39,582 nucleotides of DNA from JACMPA01 sp035564115 (GCA_035564115.1 DATMTN010000009.1:1-39582); one strand, 5' to 3'; positions 13,815 to 23,453 are shown, numbered from the stretch's first letter. Made by a program: numbers and translations. Notes: generated from the letters alone by a model not told the origin.

Positions 13815-16800
13815 ATGGCAAAGACACCAGTATCCAAGCAAGCTGCCAGCCGTGTATTTTTCACGTCTGACGACAGCGCACTCGACCTACCAAGCTTGGT
13901 CGATCACCAAAATAAGTCATTCCAGTGGTTTGTAGATGAGGGTCTCGGTGAGTTGCTCGCCGAAATCAGCCCTATCGACGACTATACGGGTGCAAAATTA
14001 TCACTGAGCTTCAAGGGGTATCACTTTGAAGATCCTAAGATGTCCGAGGCTGACGCCCGTGAGAACAATGTATCTTACGAAGCGCCACTGAAGGCTGTCG
14101 TTGAGCTGACCAACAAGGTCACCGGCGAAATCAAAGAGCAGGAAATCTACCTGGGTGATTACCCATGGATGACCAGCCGTGGCACATTCGTGATCAACGG
14201 TGCGGAGCGTGTTGTCGTCTCCCAGCTGATCCGTTCGGCAGGTGTATTCTTTACCGCCGATCAGCACGGTACGAGCGCACTGTATGGTGCCAAGGTTATT
14301 CCTGGTCGTGGTGCCTGGCTTGAATTCGAGACCGCTGCGAGCGGCGCGCTGTATGTAAAGATTGACCGCAAGCGCAAGATCGCTGTCACCACACTTCTGC
14401 GTGCTCTCGGTGTTACCGAGACTGCTATGCGTGACGTCTTCAAGCATGTCGACACCGGTAAGCTCAACTACCTGGACGCTACCCTCGAAAAGGACCCTAC
14501 TAAGGGCCAGAACGACGCACTTATTGAGGTATATCGCCGCCTTCGCCCGGGCGATCTCGCTACTGTCGATAACGCTCGTTCACTGCTCGAGAACATGTTC
14601 TACAACTTCAAGCGCTTCGACCTCAGCCGCGTGGGCCGTTACAAGCTCAACAAGCGTCTGAACCTGGATGTGCCTAACACGACTGAAAACCGTGTCATGC
14701 GTCTCGAAGACCTGGAAGCTATCATTGCCGAGATTATGCGTCTCAACAACACGCAGGAGCCAGCTGACGACATCGACAGCTTGGCAAACCGCCGTGTCAA
14801 ATTGGTTGGTGAGCTCGTCCAGCGCCAGTTCCGTATTGGTCTGCTGCGCATGGAGCGCAACACCAAGGACCGCATGAGCATGAGTGAAATCGAGACTGTC
14901 CAGCCTGGCCAGCTCATCAACGCTCGTCCAGTCGTCGCTGCAGTGCGCGAATTCTTTGCTAGCTCACAGCTGTCACAGTTCATGGACCAGATCAACCCCC
15001 TCTCGGAACTCGCTCACAAGCGTCGCCTGAGCTCAATGGGCCCTGGTGGTCTGTCACGTGAACGTGCAGGTTTTGAGGTTCGTGACGCGCACGCTACCCA
15101 CTACGGCCGTATCTGTGCTGTAGAGACCCCAGAAGGCGCCAACATTGGTTTGGTGCTAAACCTGGCTAACTACGCTCGTGTCAACGACTATGGCTTTGTT
15201 GAGACTCCCTACCGCAAGGTAGTTAACGCTGCTACTGCCAAGGATATTGTAGGCCACACTGCTGCCATTGACCTGACCGATGAAAAGGGTAAAACCCTGG
15301 TCAAAGCAGGCGCTAAGGTTACTGCTGCCGACGCAGCCAAACTCGCTAAGGTCACTGGCAAGGTTACCTGGCCCGTCAAGGCTAAAGTTACCACTGACGT
15401 CATCTATCTCGACGCCTACGAAGAGGAAACGTCAGTTATCGCCGGTGGTGGTAACGAAGTCGATGCCGATGGCTACTTCGTACAGGAGCGTGTGAGCGCT
15501 CGCCAGAACCTGAAGTCCAGCGAAGTTGACGCCAATGACGTCACCTACATGGACGCCAGCCGCAACCAGATTATTGGTTCCAGCGCCGGTCTGATTCCAT
15601 TTATTGAAAAGAACTACGTCTATCGCTCACTTATGGGTAGTAACCAACAGCGTCAGGCAGTGCCACTGATCCAGCCGCAAAGCCCAATCGTGGGCACTGG
15701 TCTGGAAACTTCAGCCGCCCGCAACACGGGTCAGGTTACCCTGGCTGAGGCCGATGGTGAAGTCGTAAAGGCAAGCGCCGATGAAGTGACGGTCAAGTAC
15801 AAGACCGGTAGCGTCACCTACAGCCCACTGCACTTTGTTCGTTCCAACGAAGGTACCAGCATCAACCAAAAGGTTGTGGTGAGTACTGGCGACAAGGTCA
15901 AGGCAGGTGATGTGCTGGTCGAAGGTATGTCTATCGATGGCGGGGAACTGGCCCTCGGTAAGGACCTGCGCGTGGCGTTCATGCCATGGGGCGGTTACAA
16001 CTTTGAGGATGCCATCATCATCAGCCGTAAGCTGGTTGAGGACGACACCCTCACAAGCATTCACATCGTTGACTTCATGATTGAAGTTCGTGAGACGAAA
16101 TTGGGACCAGAAGAAACCACCCGGGACATCCCAAATGTATCAGAGGACGTTCTGCGCCACCTCGATGAAGAGGGTATTGTCCGTGTCGGTGCCGAAGTGC
16201 ACCCTGGCGATATCCTGGTCGGTAAGATTACTCCGAAGGGTGAGCAAGAGCTCAGTTCCGAAGAGCGTCTACTCCGCGCTATCTTTGGTGAAAAAGCCAA
16301 GGAAGTCCGTGATACCAGCCAGCGCATGAGCAACGGCAAGCACGGTAAGGTCGTCGGCGTGAAAATCTTCAGCCGCGAAACTGGCCACGAACTGAAGGCC
16401 GGCGTGATCAAGCAGATCCAGGTCTTTGTGGCCCAGATGCGCAAGATTAGCGTTGGTGACAAACTCGGTGGTCGTCACGGTAACAAGGGTGTTATTGCCC
16501 GTATCCTCCCGATCGAAGACATGCCATTCATGGAGAACGGCGAGCCAGTTGATATCGTCTTGAACCCACTCGGTGTCCCAAGTCGTATGAACATCGGCCA
16601 GCTATTCGAAACCCACTTGGGTATGGCTGCCCGTACGCTCGGTATGAAGGTGGCCAGTCCATCATTCAACGGTGTGCCAATTGAGAAGATTCAGGAACTG
16701 CTGAAGGAAGCTGGTCTGCCAGAAGATGGCAAGCAACAGCTCTTTGATGGCCGCACCGGTGATGCCTTCCGTGAGCGTACTACCGTCGGTAGCATGTACA

Positions 16801-17378
16801 TGATCAAGCTGAACCACATGGTGACCGACAAGATCCACGCTCGTTCGACTGGTCCATACACTATGGTGACCCAACAGCCACTTGGTGGTAAGGCCCAGAA
16901 CGGTGGTCAGCGATTCGGTGAAATGGAGGTCTGGGCCCTGGAAGCCTATGGCGCTGCACACACGCTGCAGGAAATGCTGACTATTAAGTCCGATGACGTC
17001 TACGGTCGTTCAAAGGCATATGAGAGCATCATCAAAAAAGCACCAATTGTTGGTCCAAAGATTCCGGAGAGCTTTAACGTGCTCGTGAAAGAACTGCAAG
17101 GTCTTGGCCTGAAGGTCGACTTGATCGCGTCTGACGCCATCGTTGACGCCGAAGCGGTCCTGGCTACCAACATCCACGATGAGGCAACTCACCCCGTGGA
17201 GGTTGAAGTGCCACAGTCAAGCATTTCAGACATTGATGTGACTCAAGATACTGAAATCGATGAGTTTATGGTTGTCGGTGTGGATGACGAACTGCCAGCC
17301 GATGACGATTTCGTAGCTGTTCCAAGTGACGCAGCTGCAACTGATGACAACGCTAACGATGAAAGCGAGGAGGCGTAA
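13815..17378 (+). CDS. rpoB: DNA-directed RNA polymerase subunit beta
   Basis: Forms one pincer and half of the active centre of RNA polymerase. From ATG 13815 it has 1187 residues, in the range of compact bacterial beta subunits. Seen: SSQLSQFMDQ and HKRR of the rifampicin pocket, GPGGLSRERAGFEVRD, ETPEGANIGL, RVGAEVHPGDILVGKITPKGEQ, KISVGDKLGGRHGNKGV and MVTQQPLGGKAQNGGQRFGEMEVWALEAYGA (given here in pieces of the family signatures). In the pocket, positions equal to E. coli N518, A532 and L533 are Ile393, Ser407 and Met408. The C-terminus is an acidic Asp/Glu tail of about 60 residues. A TTG four codons upstream is a less likely start. Confidence 0.97.
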   Translation: MAKTPVSKQAASRVFFTSDDSALDLPSLVDHQNKSFQWFVDEGLGELLAEISPIDDYTGAKLSLSFKGYHFEDPKMSEADARENNVSYEAPLKAVVELTNKVTGEIKEQEIYLGDYPWMTSRGTFVINGAERVVVSQLIRSAGVFFTADQHGTSALYGAKVIPGRGAWLEFETAASGALYVKIDRKRKIAVTTLLRALGVTETAMRDVFKHVDTGKLNYLDATLEKDPTKGQNDALIEVYRRLRPGDLATVDNARSLLENMFYNFKRFDLSRVGRYKLNKRLNLDVPNTTENRVMRLEDLEAIIAEIMRLNNTQEPADDIDSLANRRVKLVGELVQRQFRIGLLRMERNTKDRMSMSEIETVQPGQLINARPVVAAVREFFASSQLSQFMDQINPLSELAHKRRLSSMGPGGLSRERAGFEVRDAHATHYGRICAVETPEGANIGLVLNLANYARVNDYGFVETPYRKVVNAATAKDIVGHTAAIDLTDEKGKTLVKAGAKVTAADAAKLAKVTGKVTWPVKAKVTTDVIYLDAYEEETSVIAGGGNEVDADGYFVQERVSARQNLKSSEVDANDVTYMDASRNQIIGSSAGLIPFIEKNYVYRSLMGSNQQRQAVPLIQPQSPIVGTGLETSAARNTGQVTLAEADGEVVKASADEVTVKYKTGSVTYSPLHFVRSNEGTSINQKVVVSTGDKVKAGDVLVEGMSIDGGELALGKDLRVAFMPWGGYNFEDAIIISRKLVEDDTLTSIHIVDFMIEVRETKLGPEETTRDIPNVSEDVLRHLDEEGIVRVGAEVHPGDILVGKITPKGEQELSSEERLLRAIFGEKAKEVRDTSQRMSNGKHGKVVGVKIFSRETGHELKAGVIKQIQVFVAQMRKISVGDKLGGRHGNKGVIARILPIEDMPFMENGEPVDIVLNPLGVPSRMNIGQLFETHLGMAARTLGMKVASPSFNGVPIEKIQELLKEAGLPEDGKQQLFDGRTGDAFRERTTVGSMYMIKLNHMVTDKIHARSTGPYTMVTQQPLGGKAQNGGQRFGEMEVWALEAYGAAHTLQEMLTIKSDDVYGRSKAYESIIKKAPIVGPKIPESFNVLVKELQGLGLKVDLIASDAIVDAEAVLATNIHDEATHPVEVEVPQSSISDIDVTQDTEIDEFMVVGVDDELPADDDFVAVPSDAAATDDNANDESEEA

Positions 17379-17381
17379 ACA

Positions 17382-20300
17382 ATGAGAAGCTACGCATACA
17401 ACAACGACATCGCCAACTTTGACGCTGTCCGCCTCGCCGTTGCGAGTGCCAAAGATATTCTGGACTGGAGCTACGGCGAAGTCCTGAAGCCAGAAACTAT
17501 TAACTACCGAACTCAGAAACCAGAGCGTGACGGTTTGTTCTGTGAACGTATCTTCGGACCGGTCAAGGATATCAATCCGCACGACGCCAAGTACAAGGGC
17601 GTTCGCTCGCGCGAAGCTGCCGTCGATAAGAACGGCGAGCTGGTCACTAAGAGTATCGTCCGTCGTGAGCGCATGGGCCACATTAGCCTGGCTGTGCCAG
17701 TCGCGCACATCTGGTTCCTTCGTGGTACCCCAAGCGCTATGGGTCTCTTGCTGGGCATGACCGTCAAGAACCTGGAGCGCGTGGCTTACTTTGCCAGCTA
17801 CATCATTACTGAAGTTGACACCGCCAAGCGCGACCAGATGCTCCAAGACAAGGAAGCTGAATTTGCAGCTGCTCAGGAAGCTATCAAGCTTCGTTACGAG
17901 GCAGAAGCTAAGGCCGAAGATGCCAACGTCAAGGCTTTGGCTGAAATGCAGACCAAAGAACTGGAAGAAGTTAGCGCTGAATTTGCGACCCTGAAAGACC
18001 AGCTGACTGGTCTGAACAAGCTCAGCCTCATCAACGAGACCGATTACCGCAACCTGCCAGACGCAGTGGCTGACCTCATCAAGGTTGGTATGGGTGGTGG
18101 TGCGCTGAAGGATCTCCTCGACAATGTTGACCTAAAGCAGCTTATTGAAGAGCTGACTACTGAAGCCGAAGAAGCGAAGGGGCAGCGCAAGAAGAAGATT
18201 CTGAAGCGTCTGCGTCTGCTGGAAAGCATGGACCGCGCCGACATCGAGCCGGGCAGCATGTGTGTTTCTGTCTTGCCAGTGATTCCTCCAGACCTGCGCC
18301 CAATGGTGCAGCTAACAGGTGGTCGTTTCGCGACCTCTGACCTCAACGACCTCTACCGTCGTGTCATCAACCGTAACAACCGTCTGAAGAAGTTGATGGA
18401 CCTGAACGCTCCAGAAGTTATCCGCCGCAACGAGCAGCGTATGCTTCAAGAAGCCGTTGACGCCCTGATCGACAACAACAGTGCCCGTTCCGGTCGTGCT
18501 GTTGCTGCCACTGGTCAGCGTCGTCGCCTGAAGTCTCTGAGTGACATGCTCAAGGGTAAGCAGGGTCGTTTCCGTCAGAACCTCCTCGGTAAGCGTGTTG
18601 ACTACTCTGGTCGTTCAGTCATTGTGGCTGGCCCAGAACTGAAGATCCACCAGTGTGGTCTGCCAAAGATGATGGCTCTGGAACTTTTCAAGCCATTCGT
18701 GATTGGTGAATTGATTGCCCGCGAGGAAGCGCACAATATCCGCTCAGCCAGCCGTCTTATCGAGACCGGCGAAACCGTCGTCTGGGATGCCCTGGACGAG
18801 GTCATCAAGGGCAAGTATGTGCTCCTGAACCGTGCTCCATCACTGCACCGTCTATCTATCCAGGCCTTCCAGCCAGTCCTGCGTGAGGGTCGCGCTATCC
18901 AGCTGCACCCACTCGTCTGTAAGGGCTTCAACGCCGACTTCGATGGTGACCAAATGGCCGTCCACTTGCCACTGTCTGACAAGGCTCAGGCCGAGGCTCG
19001 TGACATCATGGCTGCCAACAAGAACTTGCTGAAGCCAGCTGATGGTTCACCGATTCTGCACATTGAGCAGGATATCGTCCTCGGTTGTTACTACCTAACC
19101 TACGACCGTCCTGGCATCGACCAGAACGACGTGCACACCTACACTGGTGTCGAAGAAGCTTTCATGGCCCTCGATGCGAAGCAGCTGAAGCTGCAGAGCT
19201 GGGTTCGCCTGCCATTCCGCGGCGAAGTTCGTACGACGACCCTCGGCCGCGTACTCTTCAACGAAACCTTCCCAGAAGACTTTGCCTTCCAGGATGAGCC
19301 AATGACCAAGAAGCGTCTGCAAAAGGTTATGGCTGCGGTCTACGCACAGTATGGCCAGGATATCACCGCTGAAATCGCCGACGACCTGAAGGACATCGGT
19401 TTCCGCTACGCAACTGGTTCCGGCCTCTCAGTCGGTATGGGTGACTTTGAGCCTATCGAAGGCATCGAAGGTGTCCTTGGCGACGGCGAAGAGCGTGCTG
19501 CGGCTATCTCTGAGCAGTACGAAGAAGGTTTCATCACCGAAGGTGAGCGCTACCGTTTGACTGTCGACAACTGGACCAAGGTTGAAGGCCGTGTTCAGGA
19601 CATGCTTGCCGAGCAGATGAAGACCAAGAACAACACTATGGCCATCGCTATCGACTCTGGTGCTCGTGGTAACATCCGTAACATGAAGGACTCTGTCGGT
19701 ATGTTGGGTGTCTTGTCTGACGCGACTTCACAGGCTATCGAGCTGCCAATCAAGTCCGGCTATGTCCAGGGTCTCGACCCACTGGAATACTTCACCGGTA
19801 CTCGTGGTACTCGTAAGGCGTTGATCGACATCGCCCTGAAGACCGCCGATGCTGGTTACCTGACTCGTCGTTTGGTCGACGTTTCACAGGATGTCTTCAC
19901 TATCGAAGACGATACTAGTGACCCAGGGTTTGCCATGCTCCGTGAGGACGCTGCGGCAATCGGTGTGAGCTACGCCAGCCGTCTGGAAGGCCGCTATGCC
20001 GCTGAAAACGTTAAGGGTTACCTGAAGCGCGGTGACGCGATCACCCATGAAATTGCCGAGAAGCTCGAAGCTGACGAAGCAATTGATGGTGTGAAGATCA
20101 TGAGCGCTCTCAGCTGTACTGCTGTTCGCGGTGTCAACCAGAAGTCTTATGGTGTTGACCCGGCAACCGGCTTGCTCGTTGCTGACCACCACCCAATTGG
20201 TGTGATTGCTGCACAGTCTATCGGTGAGCCTGGTACCCAGCTGTCACTCGACTCTAAGCACCGTTCTGGTGCCGTCCTCGCTGACGACACCGCCCAGGGT

Positions 20301-21221
20301 CTGAGTCGTATCGAAGAACTTTTCGAAGTCCGCACACCAAAGGGTCAAGCCTACCTAACCGACATCGCCGGTCTGGCGAACGTCTGGGAAGAGGGCGACC
20401 ACTACGTTGTCCAGGTTACCGCTGACGACGACGAGACTATTAGCTTCGAACTTGGCGAGCGTAAGGCTCACCTGGCCAGCGGTTCCGATGTTGCTATCGG
20501 CGACGTCGTAGCTGCTCTGGAAGATGGTTCGGAACCACTGATTGCCCCAATGGCTGGCAAGGTCGACGTTACCAAGAAGACCGTCGTCATTAGCCCAACC
20601 AAGCAGTCAGTCCTGCGTTACGAAATCCCTGGTTACAAGCAAATTGTCATCAAGGACGGTGAGCAGGTTGTGGCTGGCCAGCGTCTGACTAACGGTTCAA
20701 TCAACCTGCACGACCTGATGCGCTTGCAGGGTGTAGAGTCAACTCAGCGCTACATCATGAACCAGATCCTCGGCATCTTTGCCGGTCAGGGTCAGAACAT
20801 CGCCGACAAGCACCTCGAAATCATCGTGCGTCAGATGTTCAGCCGCGTTCAGATCGAAGAAGCTGGTGACAGCGACTTCGTAACAGGTGACGTGGTGTCG
20901 AAGCTGGCAGTTGCCGAAGCCAACGAGGAACTCCTGGCGGCTGGCAAGAACCCAGCTAAGCCAGTTCAGCTACTCCTTGGTATCACCAAGGCTAGCCTGT
21001 CGACTGACTCGTTCCTGAGTGCCGCATCGTTCCAGGACACGACTCGTGTGCTGATCGCTGCTGCTACCAGTGGTCGCGTTGACAAGCTGTACGGTCTAAA
21101 GGAGAACGTCATCTTGGGTCGCAAGATTCCAGTTGGTACCGGCGCTATTGCCGAAGAAGAGATCGACGAGCTGACCGCTCAGGACGAAGCCGACTTGGCT
21201 ATCGTCAACGAAGACATGTAG
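17382..21221 (+). CDS. rpoC: DNA-directed RNA polymerase subunit beta-prime lacking both zinc sites
   Basis: Catalytic subunit of RNA polymerase, 1279 residues. Seen: the clamp start NYRTQKPERDGLFCERIFGP, VRRERMGHI, a coiled insertion in the clamp (about 145-270), the Mg-binding NADFDGD (517-523), the bridge-helix region ending in GYLTRRLVDV, and GVIAAQSIGEPGTQL. Two striking changes stand out. The N-terminal zinc ribbon keeps its length but its four Cys are P66, D68, V81 and N84, and in the second site three of four Cys are gone (T845, C912 kept, N919, S922). The trigger loop reads SLDSKH (955-960), where TMRTFH is usual. GAGGAGG (17366-17372) precedes the ATG; rpoB ends 3 nt upstream. Confidence 0.97.
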   Translation: MRSYAYNNDIANFDAVRLAVASAKDILDWSYGEVLKPETINYRTQKPERDGLFCERIFGPVKDINPHDAKYKGVRSREAAVDKNGELVTKSIVRRERMGHISLAVPVAHIWFLRGTPSAMGLLLGMTVKNLERVAYFASYIITEVDTAKRDQMLQDKEAEFAAAQEAIKLRYEAEAKAEDANVKALAEMQTKELEEVSAEFATLKDQLTGLNKLSLINETDYRNLPDAVADLIKVGMGGGALKDLLDNVDLKQLIEELTTEAEEAKGQRKKKILKRLRLLESMDRADIEPGSMCVSVLPVIPPDLRPMVQLTGGRFATSDLNDLYRRVINRNNRLKKLMDLNAPEVIRRNEQRMLQEAVDALIDNNSARSGRAVAATGQRRRLKSLSDMLKGKQGRFRQNLLGKRVDYSGRSVIVAGPELKIHQCGLPKMMALELFKPFVIGELIAREEAHNIRSASRLIETGETVVWDALDEVIKGKYVLLNRAPSLHRLSIQAFQPVLREGRAIQLHPLVCKGFNADFDGDQMAVHLPLSDKAQAEARDIMAANKNLLKPADGSPILHIEQDIVLGCYYLTYDRPGIDQNDVHTYTGVEEAFMALDAKQLKLQSWVRLPFRGEVRTTTLGRVLFNETFPEDFAFQDEPMTKKRLQKVMAAVYAQYGQDITAEIADDLKDIGFRYATGSGLSVGMGDFEPIEGIEGVLGDGEERAAAISEQYEEGFITEGERYRLTVDNWTKVEGRVQDMLAEQMKTKNNTMAIAIDSGARGNIRNMKDSVGMLGVLSDATSQAIELPIKSGYVQGLDPLEYFTGTRGTRKALIDIALKTADAGYLTRRLVDVSQDVFTIEDDTSDPGFAMLREDAAAIGVSYASRLEGRYAAENVKGYLKRGDAITHEIAEKLEADEAIDGVKIMSALSCTAVRGVNQKSYGVDPATGLLVADHHPIGVIAAQSIGEPGTQLSLDSKHRSGAVLADDTAQGLSRIEELFEVRTPKGQAYLTDIAGLANVWEEGDHYVVQVTADDDETISFELGERKAHLASGSDVAIGDVVAALEDGSEPLIAPMAGKVDVTKKTVVISPTKQSVLRYEIPGYKQIVIKDGEQVVAGQRLTNGSINLHDLMRLQGVESTQRYIMNQILGIFAGQGQNIADKHLEIIVRQMFSRVQIEEAGDSDFVTGDVVSKLAVAEANEELLAAGKNPAKPVQLLLGITKASLSTDSFLSAASFQDTTRVLIAAATSGRVDKLYGLKENVILGRKIPVGTGAIAEEEIDELTAQDEADLAIVNEDM

Positions 21222-21247
21222 TCCTCGCTTAGGTTACAGGTTATGGG

Positions 21248-21288
21248 GCCTCTTGACTCCCGGGCTATTACACCCGGTGTCAAGAGGC
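21248..21288 (+). terminator. Hairpin after rpoC with conserved loop (copy 1)
   Basis: GCCTCTTGAC (21248-21257) pairs with GTCAAGAGGC (21279-21288), and CCGGG with CCCGG inside. The T-run after it is poor (CTCTTCTG). The complement of its loop closely matches the loop of the hairpin after fusA, so it may be more than a terminator (see findings). Confidence 0.6.
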
Positions 21289-21308
21289 TCTTCTGTATGG
21301 AGACGTCG

Positions 21309-21335
21309 TTGACAAAACAGGATATACATTATAAT
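21309..21335 (+). promoter_or_regulatory. Leaderless-type promoter of the 21345 gene
   Basis: TTGACA (21309-21314) and TATAAT (21330-21335), spacer 15 nt (slightly short). The -10 ends 9 nt before ATG 21345, so the transcript would start at or a few bases before the start codon. Confidence 0.6.
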
Positions 21336-21344
21336 ATGTGATTA

Positions 21345-22436
21345 ATGAACATCCATGAAGCGTTAGAGACGGCGCAAGACAGTGCGCACGAGCTGCTCGT
21401 AGAGCAGTTTGACGTCAAGCACGACATCCCTATGCGAGCTTCGGGTCACACTGATTTGTGGCCGGGTGACCGTTGGCCGGAAGCATATATTGCTGCCGGT
21501 GAACCGGAACTGGCAGCGCATGTCATGGAGAGTATCGCCTTTAGTCGACGACCTGATTATGCCTATCCGCATCTGATGCAGGGAAGCCATATGCTGGCCG
21601 GCGTAGAAACTCGCTGGATTCATCGCCAGGTGTACCGTTTGCAGGGCAACGGCGCGATGCGCTTGCCAAATGGTGAATGGGTTACCAAGGCGCTTGCGCC
21701 ACCTACCCAGGCTCTGAGCGCGCTCGCTGTGGTCAAAGCAGGTCTAGAAGTACATGGTCCCTATGACACCCTGACCCCAGCTGCACTTGCACGCTCAACG
21801 CGGGCCCTCTACGCCCAGCGTGGCAACGAAAAGGGGCTGATTACTGCTCACAAGAAAGACGAACTAACGCGTAGCACGGCCGAACTCAGTCAGAGACTGA
21901 AGGCGCATGGCTCAGTGGTTGATGTAGCCGTGAACGCCCTGTCGGTACAGAACAATAGGGCAATCATTGAGCTGGCTAAGCGAACTGACGTATCGCTGGG
22001 TGAAGAATTCACCAACCAAGTTCGTCAGATCGAAGAGAAACTGGTGAGTGTGCTGCAAATCCATCGCTTTATCGAAGAGATACTCCCCGAGGATGTATTG
22101 GCCACCGCCCGCACGCCACAAGAAGCCCGAAGTTTGTCCGAAAGCCTCCTGACTAATTTCTATATGCCCCCAGAGCCGGCTGATCCGCATCCCGAAATCT
22201 CCTACCTCAGCATGGCCGAAACCATCGAAGTCGCTCGTTTGACACCGTGGTCCGAGGCTTCGCACGACTATCTAGAGCGTATTCTGCCGAAGATTGCCCA
22301 GGCTGGCGCTAGTGCCATGACTCGTTTCGAGGGTATTACACCTGGCAAGAATGCGGTTGACAACAAGGTGAGTCGCAAGCAGATTTGGCTGCCCACAGCT
22401 GCGCAGATTGTCCAGATTGACGCCAACAGCTTGTAA
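21345..22436 (+). CDS. Conserved-looking protein of unknown function, possibly alpha-helical toroid
   Basis: A 363-residue soluble protein that I do not recognise with confidence. Seen: ASGHTDLWPGDRWPEAYIAAGEPELAAHV near the N-terminus, PHLMQGS, then RLPNGEWVTKALAPPTQALSALAVVKAG, followed by a long, mostly helical middle and C-terminal half with no membrane span. The first third, with W-P-x-D/R, Y and repeated helix pairs, faintly recalls (alpha/alpha)6 glycoside hydrolases such as MGH1-like enzymes, but the expected catalytic acids cannot be assigned. It sits between rpoC and rpsL with its own promoter. Confidence 0.7.
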   Translation: MNIHEALETAQDSAHELLVEQFDVKHDIPMRASGHTDLWPGDRWPEAYIAAGEPELAAHVMESIAFSRRPDYAYPHLMQGSHMLAGVETRWIHRQVYRLQGNGAMRLPNGEWVTKALAPPTQALSALAVVKAGLEVHGPYDTLTPAALARSTRALYAQRGNEKGLITAHKKDELTRSTAELSQRLKAHGSVVDVAVNALSVQNNRAIIELAKRTDVSLGEEFTNQVRQIEEKLVSVLQIHRFIEEILPEDVLATARTPQEARSLSESLLTNFYMPPEPADPHPEISYLSMAETIEVARLTPWSEASHDYLERILPKIAQAGASAMTRFEGITPGKNAVDNKVSRKQIWLPTAAQIVQIDANSL

Positions 22437-22449
22437 TCTGTTGTAGCTC

Positions 22450-22478
22450 TTGCTTCAAACGTTGTAATCTGCTAAAAT
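22450..22478 (+). promoter_or_regulatory. rpsL (str operon) promoter
   Basis: TTGCTT (22450-22455) and TAAAAT (22473-22478), spacer 17 nt. The leader of about 75 nt holds the inverted repeat GTATG-TGG-CATAC (22507-22519) and a second -10-like TATAAT at 22531-22536, which could start a shorter transcript. Confidence 0.6.
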
Positions 22479-22558
22479 GAGCAGGTAAATTTAAGTGATT
22501 TGAGCCGTATGTGGCATACATATGCAGCAGTATAATCACACAACTCTGAAGGAGTTAT

Positions 22559-22972
22559 ATGCCAACAATTAATCAGCTGGTGCGCAAACCGCGCGCCAAA
22601 GCTCGTGACAAGAGTAAGTCACCAGCTCTTCAGCGTGTTACCAACAACCTGAAGACCAAGAACTACGAAAAGCACGGTCCACTGAAGCGTGGCGTCTGTG
22701 TGAAGGTCACTACCAAGACCCCAAAGAAGCCAAACTCAGCCCTGCGTAAGGTTGCCCGTGTGCGCCTGAGCAACGGCTACGAAGTCTGGGCTTACATCGG
22801 TGGTGAAGGCCACAACCTCCAGGAGCACGCCGTTGTGCTGATCCGTGGTGGTCGTGTAAAGGACCTTCCTGGTGTGCGTTACCACATTGTTCGTGGCACG
22901 CTCGACCTCCAGGGTGTATCTAACCGCAAGCAGGGCCGTTCTAAGTACGGTGCTAAGAAGGAGAGCAAGTAA
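22559..22972 (+). CDS. rpsL: 30S ribosomal protein S12
   Basis: Decoding-centre protein of the small subunit; 137 residues, normal. Seen: the N-terminal NQLVRKPR, KTPKKPNSALRKVARVRLSNG (read in two parts: KTPKKPNSALRK and ARVRLSNG), and the second decoding loop GGRVKDLPGVRYHIVRG. The lysines that bind streptomycin (equal to K43 and K88 of E. coli) are present, so no resistance-type change is seen. AAGGAG ends 4 nt before the ATG. The stop shares a base with the rpsG start (TAATG). Confidence 0.97.
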   Translation: MPTINQLVRKPRAKARDKSKSPALQRVTNNLKTKNYEKHGPLKRGVCVKVTTKTPKKPNSALRKVARVRLSNGYEVWAYIGGEGHNLQEHAVVLIRGGRVKDLPGVRYHIVRGTLDLQGVSNRKQGRSKYGAKKESK

Positions 22973-23451
22973 TGCCACGTAAAGTTACCAAATCTCTCGT
23001 TCGTGAAGTTAACCCAGACCGCGTCTACAACAGCGTCCAGGTTCAGAAGCTTATCAACCGTGTCATGATCAACGGTAAGAAGCAACTGGCAGAGCGCCTG
23101 GTGTACGGTGGTATGGAAAAGGCCGCAGCCAAGCTGAAGGTCGAAAACCCTATTGAAGTATTTGAACAAGCTTTCAAGAACATCACCCCAGGTGTCGAGA
23201 CTCGTTCTCGCCGTGTTGGTGGTGCTAACTACCAGATTCCTTTCGAAGTTAAGGGCCAGCGCCAGCAGCACCTTACCACTATGTGGTTCGTGCAGGCAGC
23301 TCGCTCTCGTAAGGGTATGAGCATGCTTGACCGCATCGCCGCTGAGCTCATGGACGCTTACAACGGCCAAGGCGCCGCTGTGAAGAAGCGTGAAGACACG
23401 CACAAGATGGCCGAAGCTAACCGTGCATTCGCACACTTTGCTCGAGGCTAA
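22972..23451 (+). CDS. rpsG: 30S ribosomal protein S7
   Basis: Primary assembly protein of the 30S head; 159 residues, close to the usual 156. Seen: the N-terminal MPRK, LINRVMINGKKQLAERLVYG, the GVETRSRRVGGANYQIPFEV signature in two parts, and RKREDTHKMAEANRAFAHF-like end (KKREDTHKMAEANRAFAH). Its ATG overlaps the rpsL stop by one base, a coupling arrangement repeated throughout the ribosomal genes of this window. Confidence 0.97.
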   Translation: MPRKVTKSLVREVNPDRVYNSVQVQKLINRVMINGKKQLAERLVYGGMEKAAAKLKVENPIEVFEQAFKNITPGVETRSRRVGGANYQIPFEVKGQRQQHLTTMWFVQAARSRKGMSMLDRIAAELMDAYNGQGAAVKKREDTHKMAEANRAFAHFARG

Positions 23452-23453
23452 CT

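Noticed and set aside
17226..17846. Minus-strand ORF (206 codons) opposite the rpoB/rpoC junction
   Set aside because: Fully inside conserved genes on the other strand, with no recognisable protein features.
22334..22342. Third copy of the conserved hairpin loop (TATTACACC)
   Set aside because: It lies in a coding frame with no inverted arms around it, so it is a chance match.
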